A stretch of DNA of 64,000 nt, from NCBI RefSeq assembly GCF_026008495.1, contig NZ_BQUN01000182.1, forward strand, positions 121,050-185,049, given 5' to 3'. The notes beneath the pieces are model-generated. The model was not told the DNA's origin and made no database searches. It was given only the letters and a program-made list of their open reading frames with translations. The position numbers and the translations under genes are program-made. How positions within the stretch are numbered: the first letter of the stretch is position 1; each line of letters begins with the position of its first letter. Shown piece after piece: positions 53,555 through 62,172 of the stretch. This stretch comes from Streptomyces sp. A012304. GTDB taxonomy: Bacteria > Actinomycetota > Actinomycetes > Streptomycetales > Streptomycetaceae.

Positions 53555-53585
53555 ACCGCCGGGCAACCGCATTCGGGACTCCTTG

Positions 53586-54572
53586 ATGAACCGCACCACC
53601 CATCTGCCGGACCGGCGGCCGGTGCGCGACCGGAACGGGGCGGCCACCGCCGCCCCGCCCCCGGCCCGCGCCTCCCACCGGCGACGCCGTCCCACCACAC
53701 AGCAGTGGGCCGCCTGGGCCTTCCTCACCCCGGTGACCCTGTACCTCGTCCTCTTCTACGCCTATCCGCTCTACCGCAACGTCGATCTGAGCCTGCGCGA
53801 CTACACGGTCCGCTCCTTCGTCCAGGGCGACGCGCCGTTCACCGGACTGGAGAACTACCTGAAGGTGTTCGACGATCCGACCTTCGGTCCGGCGCTCACC
53901 CACACGGTGGTGTTCACCGTCGTGTGCCTGGCCTTCCAGTACGCCATCGGCCTGGCCCTCGCGGTCTTCTTCCACCAGCACTTCCGCCTCTCCGCGACGC
54001 TGCGGGCCCTGTTCCTCGTGCCGTGGCTGCTGCCGCTGATCGTGTCGGCCTCGACCTGGTCGTGGATGCTCAACAGCGACTCCGGCATCGTCAACGCGGC
54101 TCTGCACGCCGTCGGCGTCGGTCCGGTGAACTGGCTGACGTCACCGGAGTGGTCGCTGGCGTCGGTGATCGTCGCGAACGTCTGGATCGGCGTCCCGTTC
54201 AACCTGGTCGTGCTCTACAGCGGCCTGCAGTCCATCCCGCACAGCCTCCATGAAGCGGCCGCCCTCGACGGCGCGAGTGCCTGGCGGCGCTTCTGGAGCA
54301 TCACCTTCCCGCTGCTGCGCCCGGTGTCCGCGATCACCCTGTTGCTGGGGCTGGTCTACACGCTCAAGGTCTTCGACATCATCTGGATCATGACCAAGGG
54401 CGGTCCGGCGGACTCGTCCACCACCTTCGCCACCTGGTCCTACCGGCTCGGCTTCGGCAACCTGCTGCCCGCCTTCGGCCCCGGCGCGGCCGTCGGGAAC
54501 CTGCTCGTCGTCGCCGCGCTGGTGTTCGGCCTGGTGTATCTGAGGGTCCAGCGAAAGCAGGCACTGGCATGA
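53586..54572 (+). CDS. Sugar ABC transporter permease, first subunit (MalF-like)
   Basis: A 328-residue membrane protein with six helices. I chose ATG 53586; a TTG directly before it is possible. The EAA loop, with its coupling helix, reads HEAAALDGASAWRRFWSITF then PLLRP, as in the MalF family. It lies between the binding protein and the second permease, with a four-base overlap at its end. Confidence 0.92.
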   Translation: MNRTTHLPDRRPVRDRNGAATAAPPPARASHRRRRPTTQQWAAWAFLTPVTLYLVLFYAYPLYRNVDLSLRDYTVRSFVQGDAPFTGLENYLKVFDDPTFGPALTHTVVFTVVCLAFQYAIGLALAVFFHQHFRLSATLRALFLVPWLLPLIVSASTWSWMLNSDSGIVNAALHAVGVGPVNWLTSPEWSLASVIVANVWIGVPFNLVVLYSGLQSIPHSLHEAAALDGASAWRRFWSITFPLLRPVSAITLLLGLVYTLKVFDIIWIMTKGGPADSSTTFATWSYRLGFGNLLPAFGPGAAVGNLLVVAALVFGLVYLRVQRKQALA

Positions 54573-55399
54573 ACTACCCGCATCGGCGCCGCCGTACGGG
54601 GTGGAAGACCGTCGTCGGCCTGGCACTGACCGCCGTCATGCTCTTTCCGGTCTACTGGATGCTCAACGTGTCCTTCACCCGCGACCAGGACATGCGCAAG
54701 AGCCCGCCGGACCTGTTTCCCGTCCACGGCACGCTGGAGGGCTACCGCGCCGTCCTGGACCAGCAGTTGCCCTACCTCGGCACGAGCCTGGTCGTCGGCT
54801 TGGGCACGGTCGTGCTGACCGTGGCGCTGGCCGCGCCCGCCGGCTACGCGCTGGCGAAACTCCGCCCGCGCGGCGGGGGCCTGCTCAGCTTCCTGCTCCT
54901 GGTCGCCCAGATGATCCCCGGCATCATCATGGCGATGGGCTTCTACGCCATCTACCTCCAGCTCGGTTTGCTCCAGTCCGTGCCCGGTCTGATCGTCGCG
55001 GACTCCACCCTGGCCGTTCCTTTCGCGGTCCTGATCTTCACCGCGTTCATGTCCGGCATCCCCGGTGAACTGCTTCAGGCCGCGCAGATGGACGGAGCCG
55101 GGCCCCTGCGCACCTTCCGGTCCGTGGTGCTGCCGATGAGCCGCAACGCGATCGTCACGGTGTCGCTGTTCGCGTTCCTGTGGTCGTGGTCCGACTTCGT
55201 CTTCGCGAGCACCCTCGCCAACGGCGGCGCCCACGAGCCGATCACCCTCGGCATCTACCACTACATCGGCAACAACAACCAGGAGTGGAACGCCATCATG
55301 GCCACCGCCGTCGTGGCCTCCCTGCCCGCCACGGTGATCCTCGTCCTCGCCCAGCGTTACGTCGCCGCCGGCGTGACGGCCGGAGCCGTCAAGGACTGA
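54569..55399 (+). CDS. Sugar ABC transporter permease, second subunit (MalG-like)
   Basis: A 276-residue membrane protein with six helices. The EAA-type loop reads ELLQAAQMDGAGPLRTFRSV then VLPMS. The start overlaps the end of the first permease gene (ATGA), so the subunits are made in equal amounts. It is the second half of the membrane channel; the shared ATPase is outside the window. Confidence 0.92.
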   Translation: MNYPHRRRRTGWKTVVGLALTAVMLFPVYWMLNVSFTRDQDMRKSPPDLFPVHGTLEGYRAVLDQQLPYLGTSLVVGLGTVVLTVALAAPAGYALAKLRPRGGGLLSFLLLVAQMIPGIIMAMGFYAIYLQLGLLQSVPGLIVADSTLAVPFAVLIFTAFMSGIPGELLQAAQMDGAGPLRTFRSVVLPMSRNAIVTVSLFAFLWSWSDFVFASTLANGGAHEPITLGIYHYIGNNNQEWNAIMATAVVASLPATVILVLAQRYVAAGVTAGAVKD

Positions 55400-55448
55400 C
55401 CACTTCATCACCGCCGGTGACCCCTGCTGAAGAAACGAGTACCACTTG

Positions 55449-57185
55449 ATGACCGCCGCCCGATCCGGCCCGGCCTTCTCCCTCCACGACATCCCGTTCA
55501 GCACGTACGGATCCTGGTTCGGCATCTCTCCCGTGCTCGCGGAGAAGACACGCTCCGAGGACCTCCACCTCGTCTCGCACCAGAACGGCATGCACGCGAT
55601 CCTGCGTTTCACGCCCCTCGACGCGACGACGGGCGACCGGGCCGCGACCCGCGTCGAGGCGACCCCCGGCCTGCTCACCTGGACCGGCGCGGGAGGGCGC
55701 ATCGGCCTCGCCTACGCCGCACCGGACACCGTCCGCCTGCGCGGTGAGGGACTCGGCCTGCGCGTCACCGCGGCAGCCGACACGCTGACCCCTTTCACGG
55801 GCACCTACTTCTACCGCGACCCGGTGGACGGGGCGTACGTGTTCACCTCCTACGGGACCGGGCGCCGCTACCGGATCACCGTGCTGTCGGGCACGGTCGC
55901 CGAGGTGTCCGGCAGCCAGGCCCTCGGTACCGGAGAACGAGGCGTCACCGTCACCGCGGGCCCCGGCGGTGTCTGGGATGCGGCGATCGAGGAACTGGAC
56001 AGCGCACGCCTGCCCTTCACGTCCTCGGAGACGTTCGACGCCGTCGTGGCGACCGCGGAGCAGGCCTTCACCGCGTTCGTCGACGCGGTGGCCCCCTGGC
56101 GCTCGTCCGGCACCCCGGCCGCCGAACTCGCCGCGTACGTCCTGTGGTCGGCGACGGTCCGCCCGGCGGCCCTCGTCACCCGGCCAGCGGTGCTGATGTC
56201 CAAGCACTGGATGGACAAGGTCTGGAGCTGGGACCACTGCTTCAACGCCCTCGCCCTGGCGCCCGGGGCACCCGCCCTGGCCTGGGACCAGTTCTCCCTG
56301 CCGTTCGACCACCAGGACGAGACCGGCGCCCTGCCCGACTCGGTGACCCACTCCGAGGTCCTCTACAACTTCGTCAAACCACCCATCCACGGCTGGACCC
56401 TGTCCCACCTGCGCCGAAGACTCCCCGAACCCCTCAGCCGGACCGAACTCGCCGAGATCTACGGCAGGTTGGCACGGTGGACGAACTTCTGGCTCACCGC
56501 CCGCCGTGCCCCCGGCGCCGCCCTGCCCCACTACCAGCACGGCAACGACAGCGGCTGGGACAACGCCACGACGTTCGACCCCGAGCGCGTGGTCGTCACC
56601 GCCGACCTCGCCGCCTTCCTCGTACTCCAGCTCCGCGAACTCGCCCGACTGGCCACCGAACTGGACCTGCCCGACGAGGCCCGCCGCTGGACCCGTACCG
56701 CCGAGACCACCCAGACGGCGATGCTCGACGAGCTGTGGACGGGAGAGCGGTTCGTGGCCCGTGGCCTCGACACCGCCGCGACCTGGGACAGCTCCAGCCT
56801 GCTGGACCTGATGCCGATGGCACTGGGTGAGCACCTGCCCGAGCACATCGGCAAAACCCTGGCCGCCCGGATCGAGACCCACCTGACCCCGTACGGCCTG
56901 GCCACCGAACTCCCCACCTCCCCCCACTACCTCGCCGACGGCTACTGGCGCGGCCCGATCTGGGCGCCCGCCACCGTCCTCATCGAGGACGGCCTGCGCC
57001 GCGCCGGCCACCACCGCCTCGCCGACGAGATCAGCGCCCGCTTCCGCGCCCTGTGCGAAACCCACGGCTTCGCCGAGAACTTCGACGCCCTCACCGGCAC
57101 CGGCCTGCGCGACCGCGCCTACACCTGGACGGCCAGCAGCTACCTTCTGCTGGCCGACGCACACGCGCACCGAGACAGCCGCTGA
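55449..57185 (+). CDS. Cytoplasmic (alpha/alpha)6-barrel glycoside hydrolase (GH63/mannosylglycerate hydrolase-like)
   Basis: About 578 residues from the ATG at 55449, without a signal peptide. The beta-rich N-terminal part is followed by an (alpha/alpha)6 barrel with MSKHWMDKVWSWDHCFNALA, DHQDETGALPDSVTH, YQHGNDSGWDNATTFD, a WDSSS motif, and YWRGPIWAPATVLIEDGL. This is the pattern of MGH1-type and GH63 glucosidases. Conserved Asp and Glu residues in WDHC and GNDSGWDN are probable active-site carboxylates. It is in the importer operon, so it should cleave the imported oligosaccharide. The substrate is not determined. Confidence 0.82.
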   Translation: MTAARSGPAFSLHDIPFSTYGSWFGISPVLAEKTRSEDLHLVSHQNGMHAILRFTPLDATTGDRAATRVEATPGLLTWTGAGGRIGLAYAAPDTVRLRGEGLGLRVTAAADTLTPFTGTYFYRDPVDGAYVFTSYGTGRRYRITVLSGTVAEVSGSQALGTGERGVTVTAGPGGVWDAAIEELDSARLPFTSSETFDAVVATAEQAFTAFVDAVAPWRSSGTPAAELAAYVLWSATVRPAALVTRPAVLMSKHWMDKVWSWDHCFNALALAPGAPALAWDQFSLPFDHQDETGALPDSVTHSEVLYNFVKPPIHGWTLSHLRRRLPEPLSRTELAEIYGRLARWTNFWLTARRAPGAALPHYQHGNDSGWDNATTFDPERVVVTADLAAFLVLQLRELARLATELDLPDEARRWTRTAETTQTAMLDELWTGERFVARGLDTAATWDSSSLLDLMPMALGEHLPEHIGKTLAARIETHLTPYGLATELPTSPHYLADGYWRGPIWAPATVLIEDGLRRAGHHRLADEISARFRALCETHGFAENFDALTGTGLRDRAYTWTASSYLLLADAHAHRDSR

Positions 57186-57259
57186 CCGGCCGTCTCCCCA
57201 CGGTCCCGAAAACGTTCCGACTCCGGCCATCCTCTTCCCGCTCACGTAGGAGCCGCAGC

Positions 57260-59113
57260 ATGAAATCCCGCTGGACACCTTCCAGCCCCGCAACCCGCAC
57301 CGGACGCCGAGCGACCTCGTCCGTGGCCGTCCTCCTGGCCGCCCTGGCCACGACCCTGGTGCCCGCCGGCCCGTCGCAGGCCGCGGACACCGGCGTCACC
57401 GTCGACTTCGCCTCCGCCGCAGGCGCCCCCAGCTACCGCGCCTCGGGCATGATCTACGGGCTGACCGCCGACGGGTCGCAGCCGCCGGACCACTTCTTCA
57501 GAGACATCAAGTGGCACTTCATGCGGGCCGGCGGCGCCCAGCTCAACGGTGGCGGCTACGCCACCAGCCTCGCCCACTACCAGACCCGCTGGAACGCCAC
57601 CCTCGCCCAGTACAAGCGCACCAAGGCGCTCGGCGGTACGTTCGTCATCCTGCCGCACGACCTGTGGGGCGCCGACGGCACCACCAGCCAGGGCTTTCCC
57701 GGCGACAACGGCAACTGGACGCTGTTCGACAACTTCGTCAACCAGCTCATCTCCGACGTCAAGGCCAACAACATGACGGTGGAGTGGGACCTGTGGAACG
57801 AGCCGGATCTCAGTGGCTTCTGGGGCCGGTCCCAGAGCCAGTACCTGCAGATGTGGTCGCGGTTCCACGCCGCCGTGCGGGCCAACCTCCCCGGGCAGCT
57901 CATCGTCGGCCCCAGCACAGCCAACCCGCCCAACGCCTCCAACACCTGGTGGACCACCTTCCTGAACCACGTCAAGGCCAACAACGTCGCCCCCGACATC
58001 TACAGCTGGCATGCCATTCCACACGACCCCGTCACGGCCGTCAGCAACGCCAACTCGACCCTCGCCGCCGCGGGCCTGACCAACACCCGTCCGTACCAGA
58101 TCAACGAGTACGCCGGGCGCGAGCAGCAGAACCCCGGTGGCGGCGGCTGGTTCATCAGCCGCCTGGAGCGGGCCGGCGCCGACGGCATGCGCGCCAACTG
58201 GGGAGGGGGCCCCAGCCTGCACGACTACGCGGCCAACCTGCTCACCAAGAACAGCTCCGGCCAGTACCTGCCGCTCGGCGAGTGGTTCCTCTACCGGTAC
58301 TACGGCTCCCAGACCGGAAACATCGTGAACCTCACGCCCGGTACGAACACCGACGGGCTGGCGACGAAGGACAACTCCGCGCGCAACGCGAAGATCCTGC
58401 TGGGCAACAACGGCAACACCGGCAACGTCACCGTCGGCCTCAACCGCCTCGACACCACGTCGGTGGTGGAGAACGGCCGGGTGCGCGCGATAGTCCAGCG
58501 CATACCGAACAACGGCGGCGGCGCGGTGACGGGTCCGGTGACGGTCTCCGACCAGACGCTGACCGTGAGCGGCAACTCGGCTTCGGTGAGCGTGCCGTGG
58601 ACGGACGCCGCCGACGGCTACACCGTCACCCTGCTGCCGCCGTCCAACACCACCGTGTCCACGGTCGCGGTGGCCCAGCACAGCGGTCAGTGCCTGGACG
58701 ACACCAACCTCAGCACCGCCGACGGCACGCAGTACCAGCAGTACCACTGCGAGGGCGGCTACCAGCAGATGCTCGACTTCAAGCCGGTCGCCGGCCGGGC
58801 GAACACCTACACCATCGTGAATGAGCACAGCGGCAAGTGCCTGGACGTCTCGGGCGCTTCCACGGCCGACGGTGCCGCCGTCATCCAGTGGACCTGCAGC
58901 GGTACCACGAACCAGATGTTCACCCTCAAGCCCGTCACCGCGCTCGGCAACAGCAAGGACTACCAGTTGGTGGCCGTGCACAGCGGCAAGTGCGTGGACG
59001 TCAGCGGGGTCTCGGCCGAACCCCGCGCGCAGATCCACCAGTGGACCTGCGACCCGGCCAGCGCCCTGAACGACAAGAGGAACCAGATCTGGCGCCTCCA
59101 GGGCATGGGCTGA
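57260..59113 (+). CDS. Secreted GH39-like glycosidase with C-terminal ricin-type (CBM13) domain
   Basis: A 617-residue protein from the ATG at 57260, with GGAG upstream. Residues 1-41 form a signal peptide ending SQAAD. The (beta/alpha)8 barrel has acid/base Glu181 in EWDLWNEPDLSGFWG and nucleophile Glu283 in YQINEYAGREQ, typical of clan A retaining enzymes. A small beta domain is followed by a ricin B-type trefoil with repeated units (HSGQCLDDTNLS, HSGKCLDVSGAS, HSGKCVDVSGVS and QW or QIW closings). The barrel differs from the secreted enzyme at 47822, so the two probably attack different linkages of the same polymer. It is the last gene of the operon before a strong terminator. Confidence 0.85.
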   Translation: MKSRWTPSSPATRTGRRATSSVAVLLAALATTLVPAGPSQAADTGVTVDFASAAGAPSYRASGMIYGLTADGSQPPDHFFRDIKWHFMRAGGAQLNGGGYATSLAHYQTRWNATLAQYKRTKALGGTFVILPHDLWGADGTTSQGFPGDNGNWTLFDNFVNQLISDVKANNMTVEWDLWNEPDLSGFWGRSQSQYLQMWSRFHAAVRANLPGQLIVGPSTANPPNASNTWWTTFLNHVKANNVAPDIYSWHAIPHDPVTAVSNANSTLAAAGLTNTRPYQINEYAGREQQNPGGGGWFISRLERAGADGMRANWGGGPSLHDYAANLLTKNSSGQYLPLGEWFLYRYYGSQTGNIVNLTPGTNTDGLATKDNSARNAKILLGNNGNTGNVTVGLNRLDTTSVVENGRVRAIVQRIPNNGGGAVTGPVTVSDQTLTVSGNSASVSVPWTDAADGYTVTLLPPSNTTVSTVAVAQHSGQCLDDTNLSTADGTQYQQYHCEGGYQQMLDFKPVAGRANTYTIVNEHSGKCLDVSGASTADGAAVIQWTCSGTTNQMFTLKPVTALGNSKDYQLVAVHSGKCVDVSGVSAEPRAQIHQWTCDPASALNDKRNQIWRLQGMG

Positions 59114-59123
59114 TCCGTCCCTT

Positions 59124-59163
59124 ACCCACGGGGCTCCCCGCCACTGGCAGGAGCCCCGTGGGT
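59124..59163 (+). terminator. Strong terminator of the glycan operon
   Basis: A perfect 14-bp stem (ACCCACGGGGCTCC / GGAGCCCCGTGGGT) with a 12-base loop starts 11 bases after the stop of the last glycosidase gene. Confidence 0.88.
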
Positions 59164-59515
59164 AGGCCTGTCGCGTCGGCAGAATGTGGCGTTCCGTGTC
59201 GCGCGGTAGCCGATCCGGTGGCGCCGACACCGAGACAGAGCTGCTCCTGCTGCCCGCCGTGGCCCTTCACCCGACGGTGCCACTCGCAGAAACCTCACCG
59301 GCGGCGGCAGGGCCCTGCGTTCCACGGTGGGCACACGCGGCGTGCGCGATCACCAACGCGACGGGACGCGCCGACGCCACCTTCCGTGTGACGAGCTGAC
59401 CTGACATCGCGCCGGCCCGCGCCTGCGACCAGCCCCACAGTGACCGCTGACGGCGACTCGTCGACTCTCTGCCGGTGGGGTTCCCCCGCCGACTCCCCGG
59501 CGGGATCCTGCATCC
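59164..59515. other. Intergenic region without a recognised gene
   Basis: About 350 bases between the glycan-operon terminator and the membrane-protein gene. Short open frames exist on both strands but none has a ribosome-binding site together with Streptomyces-like codon use or a recognisable motif. Confidence 0.5.
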
Positions 59516-60427
59516 ATGACGACTACGGGGCGGGTCATCAGGAAGTGGGCGTGCGCGGCCGGCGGCGTGTGGGCGGCCTCCGAGGTCGTCGGCCCCTTAC
59601 GGCTCGGCGGCACCGGGACCGAGCGGGCGGCGGCCGTGGTCGTCGTCGCCGTCGTGTTCACCGCCGTCGTCCTGCTCGTGCCCATGCCACTGGGGCGGAT
59701 GCTCGGACGGGCCGCGGTGAGCAATCAGCGGCGCATGGCGGAGGAGCCTGATTGGGGCACCTCCGACTGGGAGTTCTTCGCGCCGATGCGCCGGCATTTC
59801 CTGTACGTCGGACTGGGCATGGTGCTGTCGGCCCTCGTTCTGACGGTCGTGGGGCCCGCGGCGCTGTGGGCCGGCGTGGAGCTGAGCGCCGGGCTCGGCC
59901 TGGACGTCGAACTCGGTGGTGGGCTCAAGGACCTCGTCACCGCCGGACTCGTCGTCGCCGCCGTGGAGACGGTTCTGCTGCTTGTGCTCGCCCTGCCGGT
60001 GAAGCGTCGCCGCCCCGGGGCCCTGCGTTCGCTGGCCGGCTACCTCTCGTGTCTGACGGGTCTGGCGCTCGCGGCGGTGTGGCTGGACGGGGTGGAAGCG
60101 ACCGGTACCCCGTGGCTGACGCTCGCGGTCGTCGCCGCCCTGTTCCATCTGCGGTTCGCGCTGACCCTGACACTGCCCGTGCCCGGGGTGGCGTCGCTGG
60201 TCCTCGTCTCGGTCAACGCGTTGGTGCTCTGGCTCATCGTGTGGCTCACAGGTCTTCTGCATATCGACGGCTTCTGGCTCCTCGTCGTGACGGTCGCCCT
60301 GATGTGGGTGGCGGAATGGCCGATCCGCCGCGCGAACGCCGCCGAGGAGGCCCGGACCAACCCGCCCCCGCCTCCTCCCGACCCCTTCTGGCCCGACCAC
60401 CACATGCCACAGTCGCCGCTGTACTGA
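59516..60427 (+). CDS. Multi-pass membrane protein of unknown function
   Basis: A 303-residue protein from the ATG at 59516. Hydrophobic segments include AAAVVVVAVVFTAVVLLVP, YVGLGMVLSALVLTVVGPAA, TAGLVVAAVETVLLLVLALP, two around residues 180-220, and two near 240-275. The tail is Pro-rich (NPPPPPPDPFWPDHH). No transporter, kinase or enzyme motif was recognised. It is monocistronic. Confidence 0.7.
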   Translation: MTTTGRVIRKWACAAGGVWAASEVVGPLRLGGTGTERAAAVVVVAVVFTAVVLLVPMPLGRMLGRAAVSNQRRMAEEPDWGTSDWEFFAPMRRHFLYVGLGMVLSALVLTVVGPAALWAGVELSAGLGLDVELGGGLKDLVTAGLVVAAVETVLLLVLALPVKRRRPGALRSLAGYLSCLTGLALAAVWLDGVEATGTPWLTLAVVAALFHLRFALTLTLPVPGVASLVLVSVNALVLWLIVWLTGLLHIDGFWLLVVTVALMWVAEWPIRRANAAEEARTNPPPPPPDPFWPDHHMPQSPLY

Positions 60428-60848
60428 CCGGGGCCACCGCCCTTCGGCCCACCCCGGATCTGCGCGGCCCTGTTCAGGCCCGGGCACGATGGGGCCGGCG
60501 GCAGCATCCGCACGAGGGCCTGCGCAACTCCACCCGGTCGGCCGGACGTTGTCACCGAACGAGTCGTACGCCATCACCGTCATCACAACGTGTGCGGCAC
60601 CGGTCGGCGTCCGGCCTGCTCAACCGGCACCAGATCTCCGGCCGCCGCGGGCTGATCGTCAAAGGGCCGGGCCGGGCCGGGCCGGGACGGGACGGGGAAG
60701 ACGACCGCCATAGCCCGCCTCGGGCCGCGACCACGAACTCCTGCACCCCGGCCGGGGATGAAATAGGGGCGGTGCGGGAGTTGGGTGTGGCGACAGGGCG
60801 GTCGGTGGTCGCCGTGTCGCCATCGGACTGCCATCGAAAGGCAACCTC
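60428..60848. other. Intergenic region with a GGGCC-type tandem repeat
   Basis: About 420 bases hold no convincing gene. A G-rich stretch at 60664-60697 consists of four GGGCC units followed by two GGGAC-like units, then GGGG. It could fold into a G-quadruplex or be a slippage-prone tract. The last bases hold the promoter and leader of the next gene, not resolved here. Confidence 0.5.
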
Positions 60849-61733
60849 ATGCCCCTGCTGCGCCTCGGTGTTTCCCTTCAGCCGCGCTGGCCGCTCGACG
60901 ACGGAGCCAGCGTGCTCCGCGCCGCACGCCACGCTGAAGACTTGGGCTTCGATCATGTTGCGGTCGGCAACCGTCTACTGGACAGCGGCTTCGGCCTCGA
61001 CACGGACCCGCTTGTTCTGCTGTCGGCCGTCGCAGGGGCGACGACCCGCCTGCGGCTGCTGACGTCTGTACTCGTCGCGCCGTACTACCCGGCGCTGGTG
61101 CTCGCCAACCAGGCGGCGACTCTGGACGTCGTGTCCGGCGGCCGCCTGATCCTCGGCGTCGGCACCGGCTGGAATCCTGACGAATTCGATGCCGTCGGTG
61201 TACCCGTCCGTGAACGCGGTGCACGCACCGACGACCACCTCGCCGCTGCCAGGGCCTTGTGGGCCCGGCGACCCGCAGACTTCGACGGGCCGTTCACAAC
61301 GCTGCACGCCGCGCACTTGGGCGTGCCTCCGGTCACGGCCGGCGGTCCGCCCGTGTGGGTCGGCGGCCACAGCGACGCTGCCCTGCGCCGTGCGCTGCGG
61401 TTCGGCGACGGCTGGTACGGCACCGGCGCCGACGCCACGGACGTCACCGACGTCCGGCGCCGCCTGCGTGACCTCGCCGGCGCAGAGAACGCTGACCGTC
61501 TGACGCTTGCTTCAGCCGCGTTCCTCACTCCGCCCAGTCTCCCCGCGGTGGTTCCGCCACCGGGACGGCCGCTCGGAGGCGCCGCGCCCACTGCGGCGAG
61601 TGTCGCCGACGACCTGGGGCGGCTCGCGGAGGCGGGGCTTGCCGTTTGCACCCTGTGGCTGCCTGTCGCGGCTGAGCATGTCGAGAAGTCCTTGGAGTGG
61701 GTCGCGGCCGAGGTGGCACCACGACTCACCTGA
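60849..61733 (+). CDS. LLM-class (luciferase-like) flavin/F420-dependent oxidoreductase
   Basis: A 294-residue protein from the ATG at 60849. It has the luciferase-like barrel pattern: LRAARHAEDLGFDHVAVGNR, TTRLRLLTSVLVAPYYPALV, ATLDVVSGGRLILGVGTGWN and GGPPVWVGGHSDAALRRALR followed by FGDGWYG. Such actinobacterial enzymes usually use F420 or FMN. It is monocistronic, with no pathway clue. Confidence 0.9.
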   Translation: MPLLRLGVSLQPRWPLDDGASVLRAARHAEDLGFDHVAVGNRLLDSGFGLDTDPLVLLSAVAGATTRLRLLTSVLVAPYYPALVLANQAATLDVVSGGRLILGVGTGWNPDEFDAVGVPVRERGARTDDHLAAARALWARRPADFDGPFTTLHAAHLGVPPVTAGGPPVWVGGHSDAALRRALRFGDGWYGTGADATDVTDVRRRLRDLAGAENADRLTLASAAFLTPPSLPAVVPPPGRPLGGAAPTAASVADDLGRLAEAGLAVCTLWLPVAAEHVEKSLEWVAAEVAPRLT

Positions 61734-61823
61734 TGTCGTACCTGGGAAGGCCGTCAGGTTGATCAAGCGGCCGCTTCGAGGGGGCGTCCGCCCCAGCGCC
61801 GCGGATGCTGTCGGGCGGGCGGT

Positions 61824-62010
61824 TTGCTCAGCCCGTCAGCGGAACGGGAGCAGAGCGCGTACGAGGAACTCGAACCGACGGCGTCGGACGACTCCGACGA
61901 GCTGGGCGAGCTGCACGCCCGGGCGCTCGCCGACCTTCGGGAGGCCGACGGGCTCGCCGGGGAGTACCTCAGCGTTCCTCTGGCCGATTCGCCGCCGGCC
62001 GTCAGGGGGT
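61824..62010 (+). pseudogene. Acidic coding remnant of unknown family
   Basis: About 62 codons from a TTG show strongly GC-rich third positions and a helical acidic sequence (SAYEELEPTASDDSDELGEL, then HARALADLREADGLAGEYLS). After about 62010 the codon pattern collapses, and a different frame briefly looks coding (NDQEALRAALARCVRRTAQE near 62033). No start with a ribosome-binding site is present. It is probably a gene fragment, possibly frameshifted. The rest of 61734-62172 shows nothing recognisable. Confidence 0.3.
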
Positions 62011-62172
62011 TTGGTCGCACCCTCGAACGAACGACCAAGAGGCCCTGCGTGCAGCCCTGGCCCGGTGTGTCCGGCGCACCGCGCAAGAGGCTGTCTCTAC
62101 CATCCGAATCGGATGTTCCGAAATGGTGTCAAAGCCGAGCAGACTGGGCGTTGCCTCGATGGGAGACCAGCC

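Noticed and set aside
59184-59399. Short plus-strand frame after the glycan terminator
   Set aside because: No ribosome-binding site, no signal peptide or motif, and mixed codon use.
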